Assembly: GCF_016921115.1 (NCBI RefSeq)
Contig: NZ_JAFFZS010000004.1
Location: forward strand, 186,001 to 250,000
Source: Streptomyces actuosus
Lineage (GTDB): Bacteria > Actinomycetota > Actinomycetes > Streptomycetales > Streptomycetaceae
Direction: 5' to 3'
Length of the DNA stretch: 64,000 nt
Within the stretch, counting starts at the first letter, position 1, and the number at the start of each line of letters is the position of its first letter. Made by a program: the position numbers and the translations under genes. Below, piece after piece: positions 27,680-35,954 of this stretch. A model generated the notes under the pieces. It had not been told where the DNA came from. It saw nothing but the letters and a program-made list of their open reading frames with translations, and did no database searches.

Positions 27680-29959
27680 GGCCACCGCGCTGAGGGTGTC
27701 CGCCAGCCGCCGCCGTGCCGCACGGGCCGCCGGCAGGGCGGCGAGCGCGGCGGCGCCCAGCACCGCGGCGGTCCCGAACACCACCAGCAGCAGCGGCGAC
27801 GGCCCCGCGGCGATCCCCGCGCCGATACCGCTCGACCGCCCCTGCGCGTCGATCAGCCAGTGCGCGACGGGCGTGCCGAGGGCCGTGGCGGCGAGGACCG
27901 CAGCCAGAGCGGTGCAGGCGGTGGCCGTGACGGTGATCGCGGTGATCTGGCGCGGCGACAGCCCGATCGCCTTCAGCGCCAGGACGTCCCGCTCACCCTC
28001 GCGCACGGCGCCCCCGATCACGGTCAGCAGCTCGATCAGCCCGATCAGCGCCAGCACGGCGATCAGGCCGACGACGACGCCGCGCAGCGGGGAGAGCCCG
28101 TCGGCCGGGTTGGTCACGGCGTGCACGTCCAGGTGGCCGTGCCCGGCGGCGGCCAGCCGGCCGGCCACCTCGTGCGGGTCGGCGCCCGGCCGCAGCCGGA
28201 CCTCGTAGAGGCCCGCGGCCAGGCGGGGGTCGTTGTCGCGGAGGGTGTCCAGCGAGGTGGAGATGACCCGGCCGGCGTTCTCCGGTTCGATGCTGCGGCC
28301 CACGATGTGCAGGATCTGCGGCTGGTCGCCCACGGTCATGCGCACCCAGTCCCCGACCCGCACGTCCAGCAGGTCGAGCAGGCCCTGCCCGGCAACCGCC
28401 TCGTCCCTGCCGTGCGCGGGCCGGCCCTCGGCGAGGGCGTACGGGTAGGGATCCCGCTGGGTGCCCAGGCCGCGCAGGGCGATCGTCGCCGTCTGGCCCG
28501 GGACCAGCGCGGCCACCTCGACACCCGGATAGGCCGCGGCGACCTGGGGGTCGCGTTCCAGCAGGGCGCGCGTGTCCCGGTCGGCGAGGCCGGCGTCCGC
28601 GTGGACGGTGAGTGCGGTCGGCAGGCCGATCCGTTCGGGGCTGCTGTGGAAGCGGTCGATGGTCGTCCACGCGTTCATCGCCATCACGATCAGCAGCAGC
28701 GGCAGCGCCAGCCGCGCCACCGTCGCCACCGACCGCGGGCCGCGCGGGAAGGCCTTGTGCCAGCCCAGCACCAGCGCGGGCGGCAGCCGCAGTCCGAGCG
28801 CCCGGCGCGCCACCGGCGACAGCCTGCCGCCCGGCGCGGCGAGGGGCCGCTGCACCGGGACCGGTGGCACGCGCCCCGCCCGCCACGCCGCCAGACCGGT
28901 GGTCGCGCCGATGAGCAGCACCGCCGCCACCGGTATCGCGAACAGGGCCAGCGTCTGCCCGGGCAGCCCCTGCCACACCCCGACCGCGTCCCCGAGCCGG
29001 CCCGGTATCCGGCTGCCCAGTGCCTGCGCCAGCGTGGCGGCGGCCACGGCGCCGAGCAGTGCGTAGGCGGTGTGCTGGAGCAGGAAGACGCGCACGACCT
29101 GCGCCGGGGTGAAGCCGATCGCCTTCAGCACCGAGATGTCCCGCAGATGCCCGCGGATGCGGGTGGTGATCGCCCCGTGGACGGCGAAGCCGGCCGCGAC
29201 CAGCGCACCGAGCCCGAACAGACCCAGCACCTGGCCCAGCAGCCGGTTGTCGCCCTGCGCCTCGGCCCGGGCCTGCTGCCAGGTGGACACCTTGCCGATG
29301 GCGCCGGCACCGAGCACGGTGACCGCGCGCTGGACGGCGTAGTCGGTGTCGCCGGGGTCGGTCAGCCGCAGCCCGATGACTTGCCCGCCCGGATCGCGCA
29401 CGACCGACGGCGGGGCCCAGACCAGTCCGGGCTGCTCGCCCGGGCGGTAGCGCGGCTCGGCGCTGTCGGCCACGCCGAGGACGGTCACCGTGCGCCCGGT
29501 GCCCTGCAGGGTGAGGGTGTCGCCGGGGCCGGCCAGCAGGGCGCCGGCGAGCCGCGCCTCCAGGACGACGCCGTCGGGGGCGGCGGGGTCCAGCCAGCGT
29601 CCGGCGGTCAGCAGCGGGCGGCCGACGGGCGGCTCCTGGGAGGTCGACCGCAGCTCGACGAAGGCGCGGGCTCCGCGGGAGGCGAGGGTGGCGGACTCGG
29701 TGGCGTAGGGGCCGGCGACGGACTCGACGCCGGTCAGCCCCGTCAGCCGGTCGACCTGCGCGGAGGCTCCGGTGTGGATCGTCACGTGCGCGCCGTGTGC
29801 CTGGGTGAAGACGCGCTGCCAGGGGTTGGTGGCGTAGCCGAACAGGGCCGTGGCCAGCAGCAGGGACGCGACGATCCCGGCGGTGGCGAGGACGAGGAAC
29901 AGTGCCTCGCCGCGGTGCGTGCGCAGATCCGAGTGCGCCCAGCGCAACGTGGCTCGCAT
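27677..29959 (-). CDS. ABC transporter permease, FtsX/MacB type
   Basis: ATG at 29959 gives 760 residues. An N-terminal helix (ALFLVLATAGIVASLLLATALF) precedes a large extracytoplasmic domain; then the first FtsX core (GQVLGLFGLGALVAAGFAVHGAI...ISVLKAIGFTPAQVVRVFLLQ), a second anchored extracytoplasmic domain and a second FtsX core (VVVGLIAVLALIGLIELLTVIGG...VLALKAIGLSPRQI). The duplicated LKAIGxxxxQ motif is typical of exporter or lipoprotein-handling permeases. It pairs with the ATPase gene 144 bases upstream and the PadR regulator, so drug or lipid export induced by a ligand is likely. Substrate unknown. Confidence 0.88.
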   Translation of the reverse strand: MRATLRWAHSDLRTHRGEALFLVLATAGIVASLLLATALFGYATNPWQRVFTQAHGAHVTIHTGASAQVDRLTGLTGVESVAGPYATESATLASRGARAFVELRSTSQEPPVGRPLLTAGRWLDPAAPDGVVLEARLAGALLAGPGDTLTLQGTGRTVTVLGVADSAEPRYRPGEQPGLVWAPPSVVRDPGGQVIGLRLTDPGDTDYAVQRAVTVLGAGAIGKVSTWQQARAEAQGDNRLLGQVLGLFGLGALVAAGFAVHGAITTRIRGHLRDISVLKAIGFTPAQVVRVFLLQHTAYALLGAVAAATLAQALGSRIPGRLGDAVGVWQGLPGQTLALFAIPVAAVLLIGATTGLAAWRAGRVPPVPVQRPLAAPGGRLSPVARRALGLRLPPALVLGWHKAFPRGPRSVATVARLALPLLLIVMAMNAWTTIDRFHSSPERIGLPTALTVHADAGLADRDTRALLERDPQVAAAYPGVEVAALVPGQTATIALRGLGTQRDPYPYALAEGRPAHGRDEAVAGQGLLDLLDVRVGDWVRMTVGDQPQILHIVGRSIEPENAGRVISTSLDTLRDNDPRLAAGLYEVRLRPGADPHEVAGRLAAAGHGHLDVHAVTNPADGLSPLRGVVVGLIAVLALIGLIELLTVIGGAVREGERDVLALKAIGLSPRQITAITVTATACTALAAVLAATALGTPVAHWLIDAQGRSSGIGAGIAAGPSPLLLVVFGTAAVLGAAALAALPAARAARRRLADTLSAVA

Positions 29960-30103
29960 GCCGGTCAGGCCTTCCGGGGGTCGTTGCAGGGGCGCGTGCC
30001 GCCCGCCCGCGGGCCCGCCGCGCCGGGGAGGTAGCCGCACGCGCCCGGCAGACCGGTGCGTCGCCTTCCCGGGCCGGTCGCCCGCATGTCGGTCGCTCGC
30101 ATG

Positions 30104-30871
30104 TCAGTCCTTGAGCTCCAGCACCCCGGAGATCCCCTTTCTGCGGGGCGGTGCGGCCGTCAGCTCCGCGTCGTCGGCCATCCGGCCGTCGAAGAAGCTG
30201 ATCACCCGGTCCGCGGCGCTCGCCAGCCGGGCGTCGTGGGTGACCAGGACGATCGTCTGGCCGCGCTGGTGGAACCGGGACAGCAGCCGCATCACCTCGC
30301 GGGTGCCCTTGCTGTCCAGGCTCCCGGCGGGCTCGTCGGCGAGCAGCAGCGGAGGGTGGTTGACCAGGGCGCGGGCCAGCGCCACCCGCTGCTGCTCACC
30401 GCCGGACAGCTCGCCCGGCAGGCTCCGCTCCTTGCCCGCCAGCCCCAGCTCGGCCAGCAGCGCCTCCCGCTCGGCGCGGGCCTGCTTGGGCGGCAGGCCG
30501 GCGAGCAGGGCGGGCAGCTCCACGTTGTCGGCGACCGAGAGGTTCGACACGAGGTTGAAGAACTGGAAGACGATCCCGATCCGCCGGCGGCGTTCGACGG
30601 CCCAGCGGGCCTCCTGCCAGCCGTCGGTGCGGACCCCGTCCAGCCAGAGGCTGCCGCCGTCCGGCCGCTGCAGCCCGCCCAGCAGATGCAGCAGTGTCGA
30701 CTTCCCGGCCCCGGACGGGCCGGTGACGGCGACGAACTCGCCCTGCCGCACACACAGGTCGACGCCGCGCACGGCGTGCGCCGGGGCGCCTTCGCCGTAG
30801 TGGGTCTTGAGCAGGCCCTCGGCGCGCAGAACGGGTGTGTTCTCGGGCACGGGAGCGGAAGCGTCGCTCAT
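30104..30871 (-). CDS. ABC transporter ATP-binding protein (MacB/LolD type)
   Basis: ATG at 30871 overlaps the PadR stop by four bases; 255 residues. It has Walker A GPSGAGKSTLLHLLGGL, Q-loop IVFQFFNLVSNLSV, signature LSGGEQQRVALARAL, Walker B LLLADEPAGSLD and the switch LVTHDARLA. The FNLxxxLxVxxNVELP form is that of LolD/MacB-class ATPases that drive FtsX-type permeases, matching the downstream gene. Confidence 0.92.
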   Translation of the reverse strand: MSDASAPVPENTPVLRAEGLLKTHYGEGAPAHAVRGVDLCVRQGEFVAVTGPSGAGKSTLLHLLGGLQRPDGGSLWLDGVRTDGWQEARWAVERRRRIGIVFQFFNLVSNLSVADNVELPALLAGLPPKQARAEREALLAELGLAGKERSLPGELSGGEQQRVALARALVNHPPLLLADEPAGSLDSKGTREVMRLLSRFHQRGQTIVLVTHDARLASAADRVISFFDGRMADDAELTAAPPRRKGISGVLELKD

Positions 30872-31383
30872 TCCAGCTCCTCCAGCTCTTCCTGGCACCG
30901 CTCCAGCCAGTCGAGGTCGGCCTGCAGATGCAGCATCGCGCCCTCTATCAGCAGATGGGCGATGCGGTTGTCCCGGTTCTCGGCCGTGGCCAGCTTCGAC
31001 AGACTGCGCATGGTGTTCAGGTACTGGCGCCGCTGTCTGTTGATCAAGGCGATCTGGTCGGCGAGCCCGCTCTGCGGGGCGAGTGCCAGCTTCATGAAGA
31101 ACTCGTCCCGCACCCGAGGCTCGTCCTCGGTCTCCTCGAACCAGGCGTGCAGCGCCTCGCGCCCGGCGTCGGTGAGGTGGTAGACCTTCTTGTTGGGTCG
31201 GCTGGACTGCTCCACGTCCTCGCCCTCGATCAGTCCCGACTTCTCCAGGCGTCCGAGGGTGACGTAGATCTGGCCGACGTTCGGCTGAGGGTACGCCGAG
31301 CCCAGCAGTTGCTCAAGGTCCTGCTTGAGCTCGTAGCCGTGGGCCGGGCCACGGGCCAGGAGCGCCAGGAGGGGCAGGCGCAC
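30868..31383 (-). CDS. PadR family transcriptional regulator
   Basis: GTG at 31383 behind AGGAGGAG gives 171 residues. The N-terminal winged helix (LLALLARGPAHGYELKQDLEQLLG...VGQIYVTLGRLEKSGLIEGE...KKVYHLTDAGREAL) is the PadR pattern; the C-terminal helices (LINRQRRQYLNTMRSLSKLATAE) form the Vir-type dimerisation region. It is first in the operon with the ABC genes and should repress it until a ligand binds. Confidence 0.92.
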   Translation of the reverse strand: MRLPLLALLARGPAHGYELKQDLEQLLGSAYPQPNVGQIYVTLGRLEKSGLIEGEDVEQSSRPNKKVYHLTDAGREALHAWFEETEDEPRVRDEFFMKLALAPQSGLADQIALINRQRRQYLNTMRSLSKLATAENRDNRIAHLLIEGAMLHLQADLDWLERCQEELEELE

Positions 31384-31425
31384 GTGTGCTCTCCTCCTGT
31401 CTGCTCGAATGTGCTCGAAGGCCTA

Positions 31426-31449
31426 GTATCCCGCATACCTAACCGGTAT
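31426..31449. promoter_or_regulatory. putative PadR operator
   Basis: Two overlapping inverted repeats, GTAT-N5-ATAC (31426-31438) and ATACC-N5-GGTAT (31435-31449), share their middle arm 43 bases upstream of the PadR start in an otherwise GC-rich gap. The AT-rich core also supplies -10-like sequence on the minus strand, as expected for an autoregulated PadR promoter. Confidence 0.5.
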
Positions 31450-31505
31450 ACATGGCCTCTGACTGCGGGCGAAGAGGCCCGGAGCCGGTGTGCAAGGAGG
31501 AACCT

Positions 31506-32774
31506 ATGCGGTGGATACACGCCGCCGGTAGGGGCCTCCTCGTTCTCGTCGTCGTTCTGACCGGTTACGTCGCCTCCGGCGCCCGTGCCGACGAGGACCC
31601 GGGCGGCGGTCGCGGACCGCTGACCCTCGCCACCGCCGGCGATCTCACCGGCTACCTCGGCCCGCTGCTGGAGGGCTGGAACCGCACCCACCCGTCGGAG
31701 AAGGTCACCCTCGTCGAGCTCCCGGACTCCGCCGACGAGACCCGCGCGCAGATGGTCACCGACCTGCGGCGCGGCCGGGGCCGGTTCGACGTGCTCAACA
31801 TCGACGTCGACTGGACCTCGGAGTTCGCCGCGGCCGGCTGGATCCGCCCGCTGCCGCGCGACCGCTTCCCCCTGAAGGCGTTCCTGCCGCCGGTGGTCGG
31901 CACGGCCACCTACGACGGACGCCTCTACGCGGTCCCGTACGTCACCAACGCGGGCCTGCTGCTCTACCGCAAGGACGTCCTCGCCGCCGAGGGCGTGCCG
32001 CCGCCGCGCACCTGGGCCGAGCTGGAGCACGACGCGCGCACCATCGCACCGAAGTACGGTCTGGGCGGCTACGCGGGACAGTTCCTGCCGTACGAGGGCC
32101 TGACCGTCAATGCGGCCGAGGCCGTCTACTCGGCGGGCGGCACCATCCTCGGTGACGAGGGCGCCCGGGTGACCGTCGACTCCTCCGCCGCCCGCGAGGG
32201 CATCGGGTTCCTGGTGCGCGGGGTGCGCGACGGCTGGATACCCGAGGAAGCGCTGACCTACAAGGAGGAGGAGTCCAAGCAGGCCTTCCAGGACGGCCGG
32301 CTGCTCTTCCTGCGCAACTGGCCCTACGCCTACGCCGTCGCCTCGGCGCCGGGCTCCCCGGTCGCCGGCAAGATCGGCGTCGCGCCGCTGCCCGGCCCCC
32401 ACGGACCGGGCACCAGTGTGCTCGGCGGCTCCAACCTCGCCGTCAGCAGCCATGCCCGGCACCCGGAGTCCGCGGCCCGCCTGATCGCCTACCTGACCAG
32501 CGAGCCGGTCCAGCGGCAGGTCCTCACGCGCGGTGCGCTGCCGCCCGTGCGCTCCGCCCTGTACGAGGACCCCGAGCTCGTCCGGCGGTTCCCGTACCTG
32601 CCGACCCTGCGCGAGAGCGTGCTGAGCGCCGCCCCGCGGCCCAAGAGCCCTCACTACGACCAGGTCAGCCTGGTGGTGCAGGCGGTCGTGCACGACGCGC
32701 TGACCGGGCGCGAGACGCCCGAGAGCGCGGTGCGGCGGCTGGCCCGGGAGCTGGCCGCCATTTCCCACCGCTAG
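31506..32774 (+). CDS. extracellular sugar-binding protein, not a lipoprotein
   Basis: ATG at 31506 follows AAGGAGGAAC, giving 422 residues. A signal peptide (GLLVLVVVLTGYVASGARA) ends in an AxA-type site with no lipobox Cys. The rest is a family 1 solute-binding protein: LTLATAGDLTGYLGPLLEGWNRTHP, FDVLNIDVDWTSEFAAAGWIRPL, LYAVPYVTNAGLLLYRKDVL, FLRNWPYAYAV and a C-terminal helix PESAVRRLARELAAI. Trehalose/maltose-type ligands are usual for close relatives. It has no permease of its own next to it, since a separate binding protein lies in the operon downstream, so it may share those permeases. Confidence 0.85.
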   Translation: MRWIHAAGRGLLVLVVVLTGYVASGARADEDPGGGRGPLTLATAGDLTGYLGPLLEGWNRTHPSEKVTLVELPDSADETRAQMVTDLRRGRGRFDVLNIDVDWTSEFAAAGWIRPLPRDRFPLKAFLPPVVGTATYDGRLYAVPYVTNAGLLLYRKDVLAAEGVPPPRTWAELEHDARTIAPKYGLGGYAGQFLPYEGLTVNAAEAVYSAGGTILGDEGARVTVDSSAAREGIGFLVRGVRDGWIPEEALTYKEEESKQAFQDGRLLFLRNWPYAYAVASAPGSPVAGKIGVAPLPGPHGPGTSVLGGSNLAVSSHARHPESAARLIAYLTSEPVQRQVLTRGALPPVRSALYEDPELVRRFPYLPTLRESVLSAAPRPKSPHYDQVSLVVQAVVHDALTGRETPESAVRRLARELAAISHR

Positions 32775-32790
32775 TTACTTGTTAAGTAAC
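32774..32790. terminator. AT-rich inverted repeat after the binding-protein gene
   Basis: GTTACTT-GTT-AAGTAAC is a perfect 7-bp inverted repeat starting at the stop codon of the preceding gene. It may be a weak terminator, or an operator belonging to the alpha-glucosidase promoter region 100 bases on. Confidence 0.4.
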
Positions 32791-32872
32791 GCGGACATCT
32801 CATCTCTGCCTCTTCTGCCCTCCTATGTCCGCATTTGAGGGTCCAACTGGCCAGTAGTTTGTGAACAGTTCA

Positions 32873-32917
32873 TTGACACCCTCACGACACCGCTACTTAA
32901 CATGCATGCATAACAAG
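32873..32917 (+). promoter_or_regulatory. promoter and LacI-type operator of the alpha-glucoside operon
   Basis: A consensus -35 TTGACA (32873-32878) is followed by a TACTTAACA region (32894-32902) suitable as -10. Overlapping it is a 22-bp palindrome CTT-N3-ATGCATGCAT-N3-AAG (32896-32917), the size and position of a LacI-family repressor site such as those of MalR/AglR in Streptomyces. No regulator gene is in the window. Confidence 0.6.
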
Positions 32918-32945
32918 CTCCGCCGCAGAGACAGGGCAAGGCATT

Positions 32946-34568
32946 GTGAACAGGCATCGCTGGTGGCGTGACGCGGTGATCTACCAGGTGTACGTCCGCA
33001 GCTTCCTCGACAGCACCGGTGACGGCGTCGGCGACCTCGCCGGAGTCCGGGCCGGACTGCCGTACCTGAAGAAGCTGGGCGTGGACGGGATCTGGCTGAG
33101 CCCCTTCTACCCGTCGCCGCAGCACGACCACGGCTACGACGTGGCCGACTACTGCGGCGTCGACCCGCTCTTCGGCGACCTCGCCGAATTCGACCTGCTG
33201 ATGGCGTCGGCCCGGCGCCTGGGCGTCAGGGTGCTGCTGGACATCGTCCCCAACCACTGCTCCTCCGAGCACCCGTGGTTCCGGCAGGCGCTGCGCAGCG
33301 AGCCCGGCAGCGCGGCCCGCGCCCGCTTCCACTTCGCCGACGGCCGCGGACCGGACGGAGACGAGCCCCCGAACAACTGGCACGCCATGTTCGGCGGCCC
33401 CGCCTGGACCCGCGTCACCGAGCCCGACGGACGGCCTGGCCAGTGGTACCTGCACATGTTCACGCCAGAGCAGCCCGACTGGAACTGGCGTACCCCCGAG
33501 GTCCCCGCCGAGTTCGACCGCGTCCTGCGCTTCTGGCTGGACCGGGGCGTCGACGGCTTCCGCATCGACGTCGCCGCCGGTCTCCACAAGCACCCCGAAC
33601 TGCCCGACTCCGACGATCCGGAGGCCGACGCCCGCACCCGCGACTCGGTCAACCCGCTCGCCTGGAACCAGCCGGAGGTGCACGGTGTGTGGCGGCACTG
33701 GCGCTCCGTCTGCGAGGAGTACACCGCCCGTGACGGCCGCGAGCGCCTCCTCGTCGGCGAGGTCTCCGTGCCGACGGCCCGCGAGCACGCACGGTACGTC
33801 CGTCCCGACGAACTGCACCAGGCCTTCTTCTTCGACCTGCTCAGCGCCCCCTGGGACGCCGACGCCTTCCGCAAGGTCGTCGCCGAGGCCATGCAGGACA
33901 TCGCGGGCACCGGATCGACGGTCACCTGGGTCCTCAACAACCACGACCAGGTGCGCACCGTCACCCGCTACGGCGAACCCACCCCCCAGGGCAGCGGCCT
34001 CGGCGCCGCCCGCGCCCGCGCTGCCGCACTGCTGATGCTCGCGCTGCCCGGAGCGGCCTACATCTACCAGGGCGAGGAACTGGGTCTGCCCGAGGTCGTC
34101 GACCTGCCCGACGACGTGCTCACCGACCCGATCTTCCGCCGCACCGGCAGCCGCGCCCGGATCCGCGACGGCTGCCGGGTGCCCCTGCCCTGGTCGGGCC
34201 AGGCCTCCCCGTTCGGCTTCACCTCCGGAGCGGAGGGCGCCAAGCCGTGGCTGCCACAGCCCGACTACTTCGCCGAGTACGCCACCGACCGCGCCCTCGC
34301 CGACACCCGCTCCTTCTGGCACCTGTACCGCGACGGCCTCCACCTGCGCAGGCAGCTGCCCCAGCTGGGCGAAGGCACGCTGCGCTGGCTCGACACCCCG
34401 CCCGGCGTCCTCGGCTTCGTCCGCGGCGACGGCCTGGTGTGCGCCGTCAACTTCGGTACGGCGCCCACACCGGCGCCCGTCTCCGGCACCCCCCTGTTGG
34501 CCAGCGGCCCCTGCACGGCCGGGGTCCTCCCCGGCAACACGGCCGCCTGGTGGATCAGCGACGACTGA
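32946..34568 (+). CDS. GH13 alpha-glucosidase
   Basis: GTG at 32946 gives 540 residues starting WWRDAVIYQVYVRSFLDSTGDGVGDLAG, the typical opening of intracellular GH13 alpha-glucosidases. Conserved regions are VLLDIVPNHCS, DGFRIDVAAGL with the nucleophile Asp, LLVGEVSV with the acid/base Glu, and LNNHDQVR. No signal peptide is present, so it acts in the cytoplasm on imported alpha-1,4 or alpha-1,6 glucosides. It is first in an operon with a binding lipoprotein and two permeases, giving an uptake-and-hydrolysis unit; the ATPase would be the shared MsiK-type protein encoded elsewhere. Confidence 0.9.
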   Translation: MNRHRWWRDAVIYQVYVRSFLDSTGDGVGDLAGVRAGLPYLKKLGVDGIWLSPFYPSPQHDHGYDVADYCGVDPLFGDLAEFDLLMASARRLGVRVLLDIVPNHCSSEHPWFRQALRSEPGSAARARFHFADGRGPDGDEPPNNWHAMFGGPAWTRVTEPDGRPGQWYLHMFTPEQPDWNWRTPEVPAEFDRVLRFWLDRGVDGFRIDVAAGLHKHPELPDSDDPEADARTRDSVNPLAWNQPEVHGVWRHWRSVCEEYTARDGRERLLVGEVSVPTAREHARYVRPDELHQAFFFDLLSAPWDADAFRKVVAEAMQDIAGTGSTVTWVLNNHDQVRTVTRYGEPTPQGSGLGAARARAAALLMLALPGAAYIYQGEELGLPEVVDLPDDVLTDPIFRRTGSRARIRDGCRVPLPWSGQASPFGFTSGAEGAKPWLPQPDYFAEYATDRALADTRSFWHLYRDGLHLRRQLPQLGEGTLRWLDTPPGVLGFVRGDGLVCAVNFGTAPTPAPVSGTPLLASGPCTAGVLPGNTAAWWISDD

Positions 34569-34625
34569 TCGCCCCAACCCCCTGTTGGCCCGTCAACTCC
34601 CCCCTCCCCCGAAGGGACATCAACG

Positions 34626-35948
34626 ATGATGCGACGACGTACCACCCTGCTCACCGGCTGCACCGCCCTCGCCCTCGCCCTCGGCGCCACCGCCTGCGGC
34701 GGCGGGCCCGTCTCCGCGGGCGACGACAAGCCGCTCAGCGGACAGACCGTCACCGTGGCCGGCGTCTGGTCCGGCAGCGAGCAGAAGAACTTCCAGAAGG
34801 TCCTCGACGCCTTCAGCGCGAAGACCGGCGCCAAGACCCAGTTCGTCTCGACCGGCGACAACGTCTCCACCGTCGTCGGCAGCAAGATCGAGGGCGGCAA
34901 CGCGCCCGACGTCGTCATGGTCCCGCAGGTCGGCGTGCTCCAGCAGTTCGCACAGAAGGGCTGGCTCACCCCGCTGTCCGCGACCGCGCAGTCGACCGTC
35001 GACGCCGGCTTCGCACCCGTGTGGAAGAAGTACGGCAGCGTCGACGGCACCCTGTACGGCCTCTACTTCAAGGCCGCCCACAAGTCGACGGTCTGGTACA
35101 GCCCCGACGCGCTCGCGCAGGCCGGTGTCGACACGCCGAAGACCTACGACGACATGCTCAAGGCCGGCCACACCCTGTCCGACTCCGGGCTCGCCGCGTT
35201 CTCGGTCGCCGGGCAGGACGGCTGGACGCTCACCGACTGGTTCGAGAACATCTACCTCTCCCAGGCCGGGCCCGAGAAGTACGACGCCCTCGCCGCCCAC
35301 CGGCTCAAGTGGACCGACGCCAGCGTGGTCACGGCCCTGGACACCCTCGGCAAGCTGTTCAAGGACAAGCAGCTGATCGCGGGCGGCCGGACGGAGGCTC
35401 TCAACACCGACTTCCCCGGCTCCGTGGAGAAGGTGTTCGGGCCCAAGCCGGACGCCGGCATGGTCTACGAGGGCGACTTCGTCGCCGGTGTCGCCAAGGA
35501 CCAGTTCGGCCGGACGATCGGCAAGGACGCCGACTTCTTCCCCTTCCCCGCGGTCGGCGGCGGCACGGCACCCGTCGTCAGCGGCGGCGACGCGGCCGTC
35601 GTGCTCAAGGACGGCAAGAACGCCGCCGCCGGCATGAAGCTCGTGGAATACCTGGCCACGCCCGACGCCGCCGCGGTGTGGGCCGGTGCGGGCGGGTTCC
35701 TGTCCCCGAACCGGAAGCTGGACCTCGCCAAGTACGGCGACGACGTCACCCGCGCCACCGCCAAGTCCCTCATCGACGCCGGGGACACCGTCCGCTTCGA
35801 CATGTCCGACCAGGCCCCGGCTGCCTTCGGCGGCACCAAGGGCGCCGGCGAGTGGAAGCTCCTGCAGGACTTCCTGCGCGACCCGTCCGACCCGAAGGCG
35901 ACCGCGGCGCAGCTGGAGTCCGCGGCGGCCAAGGCCTACCAGGGCTGA
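34626..35948 (+). CDS. alpha-glucoside ABC transporter binding lipoprotein
   Basis: The 440-residue product starts MMRRRTTLLTGCTALALALG and has the lipobox GATAC followed by GGG, so it is a lipoprotein. The body is an AglE-type solute-binding protein (VTVAGVWSGSEQKNFQKVLDAF, NAPDVVMVPQVGVLQQFAQKGWL, LYFKAAHKSTVWYSPDAL, WTLTDWFENIYL). It should bind alpha-glucosides outside the membrane and deliver them to the two permeases that follow 6 bases downstream. Start ATG behind AAGGGA. Confidence 0.88.
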   Translation: MMRRRTTLLTGCTALALALGATACGGGPVSAGDDKPLSGQTVTVAGVWSGSEQKNFQKVLDAFSAKTGAKTQFVSTGDNVSTVVGSKIEGGNAPDVVMVPQVGVLQQFAQKGWLTPLSATAQSTVDAGFAPVWKKYGSVDGTLYGLYFKAAHKSTVWYSPDALAQAGVDTPKTYDDMLKAGHTLSDSGLAAFSVAGQDGWTLTDWFENIYLSQAGPEKYDALAAHRLKWTDASVVTALDTLGKLFKDKQLIAGGRTEALNTDFPGSVEKVFGPKPDAGMVYEGDFVAGVAKDQFGRTIGKDADFFPFPAVGGGTAPVVSGGDAAVVLKDGKNAAAGMKLVEYLATPDAAAVWAGAGGFLSPNRKLDLAKYGDDVTRATAKSLIDAGDTVRFDMSDQAPAAFGGTKGAGEWKLLQDFLRDPSDPKATAAQLESAAAKAYQG

Positions 35949-35954
35949 CCGGCC

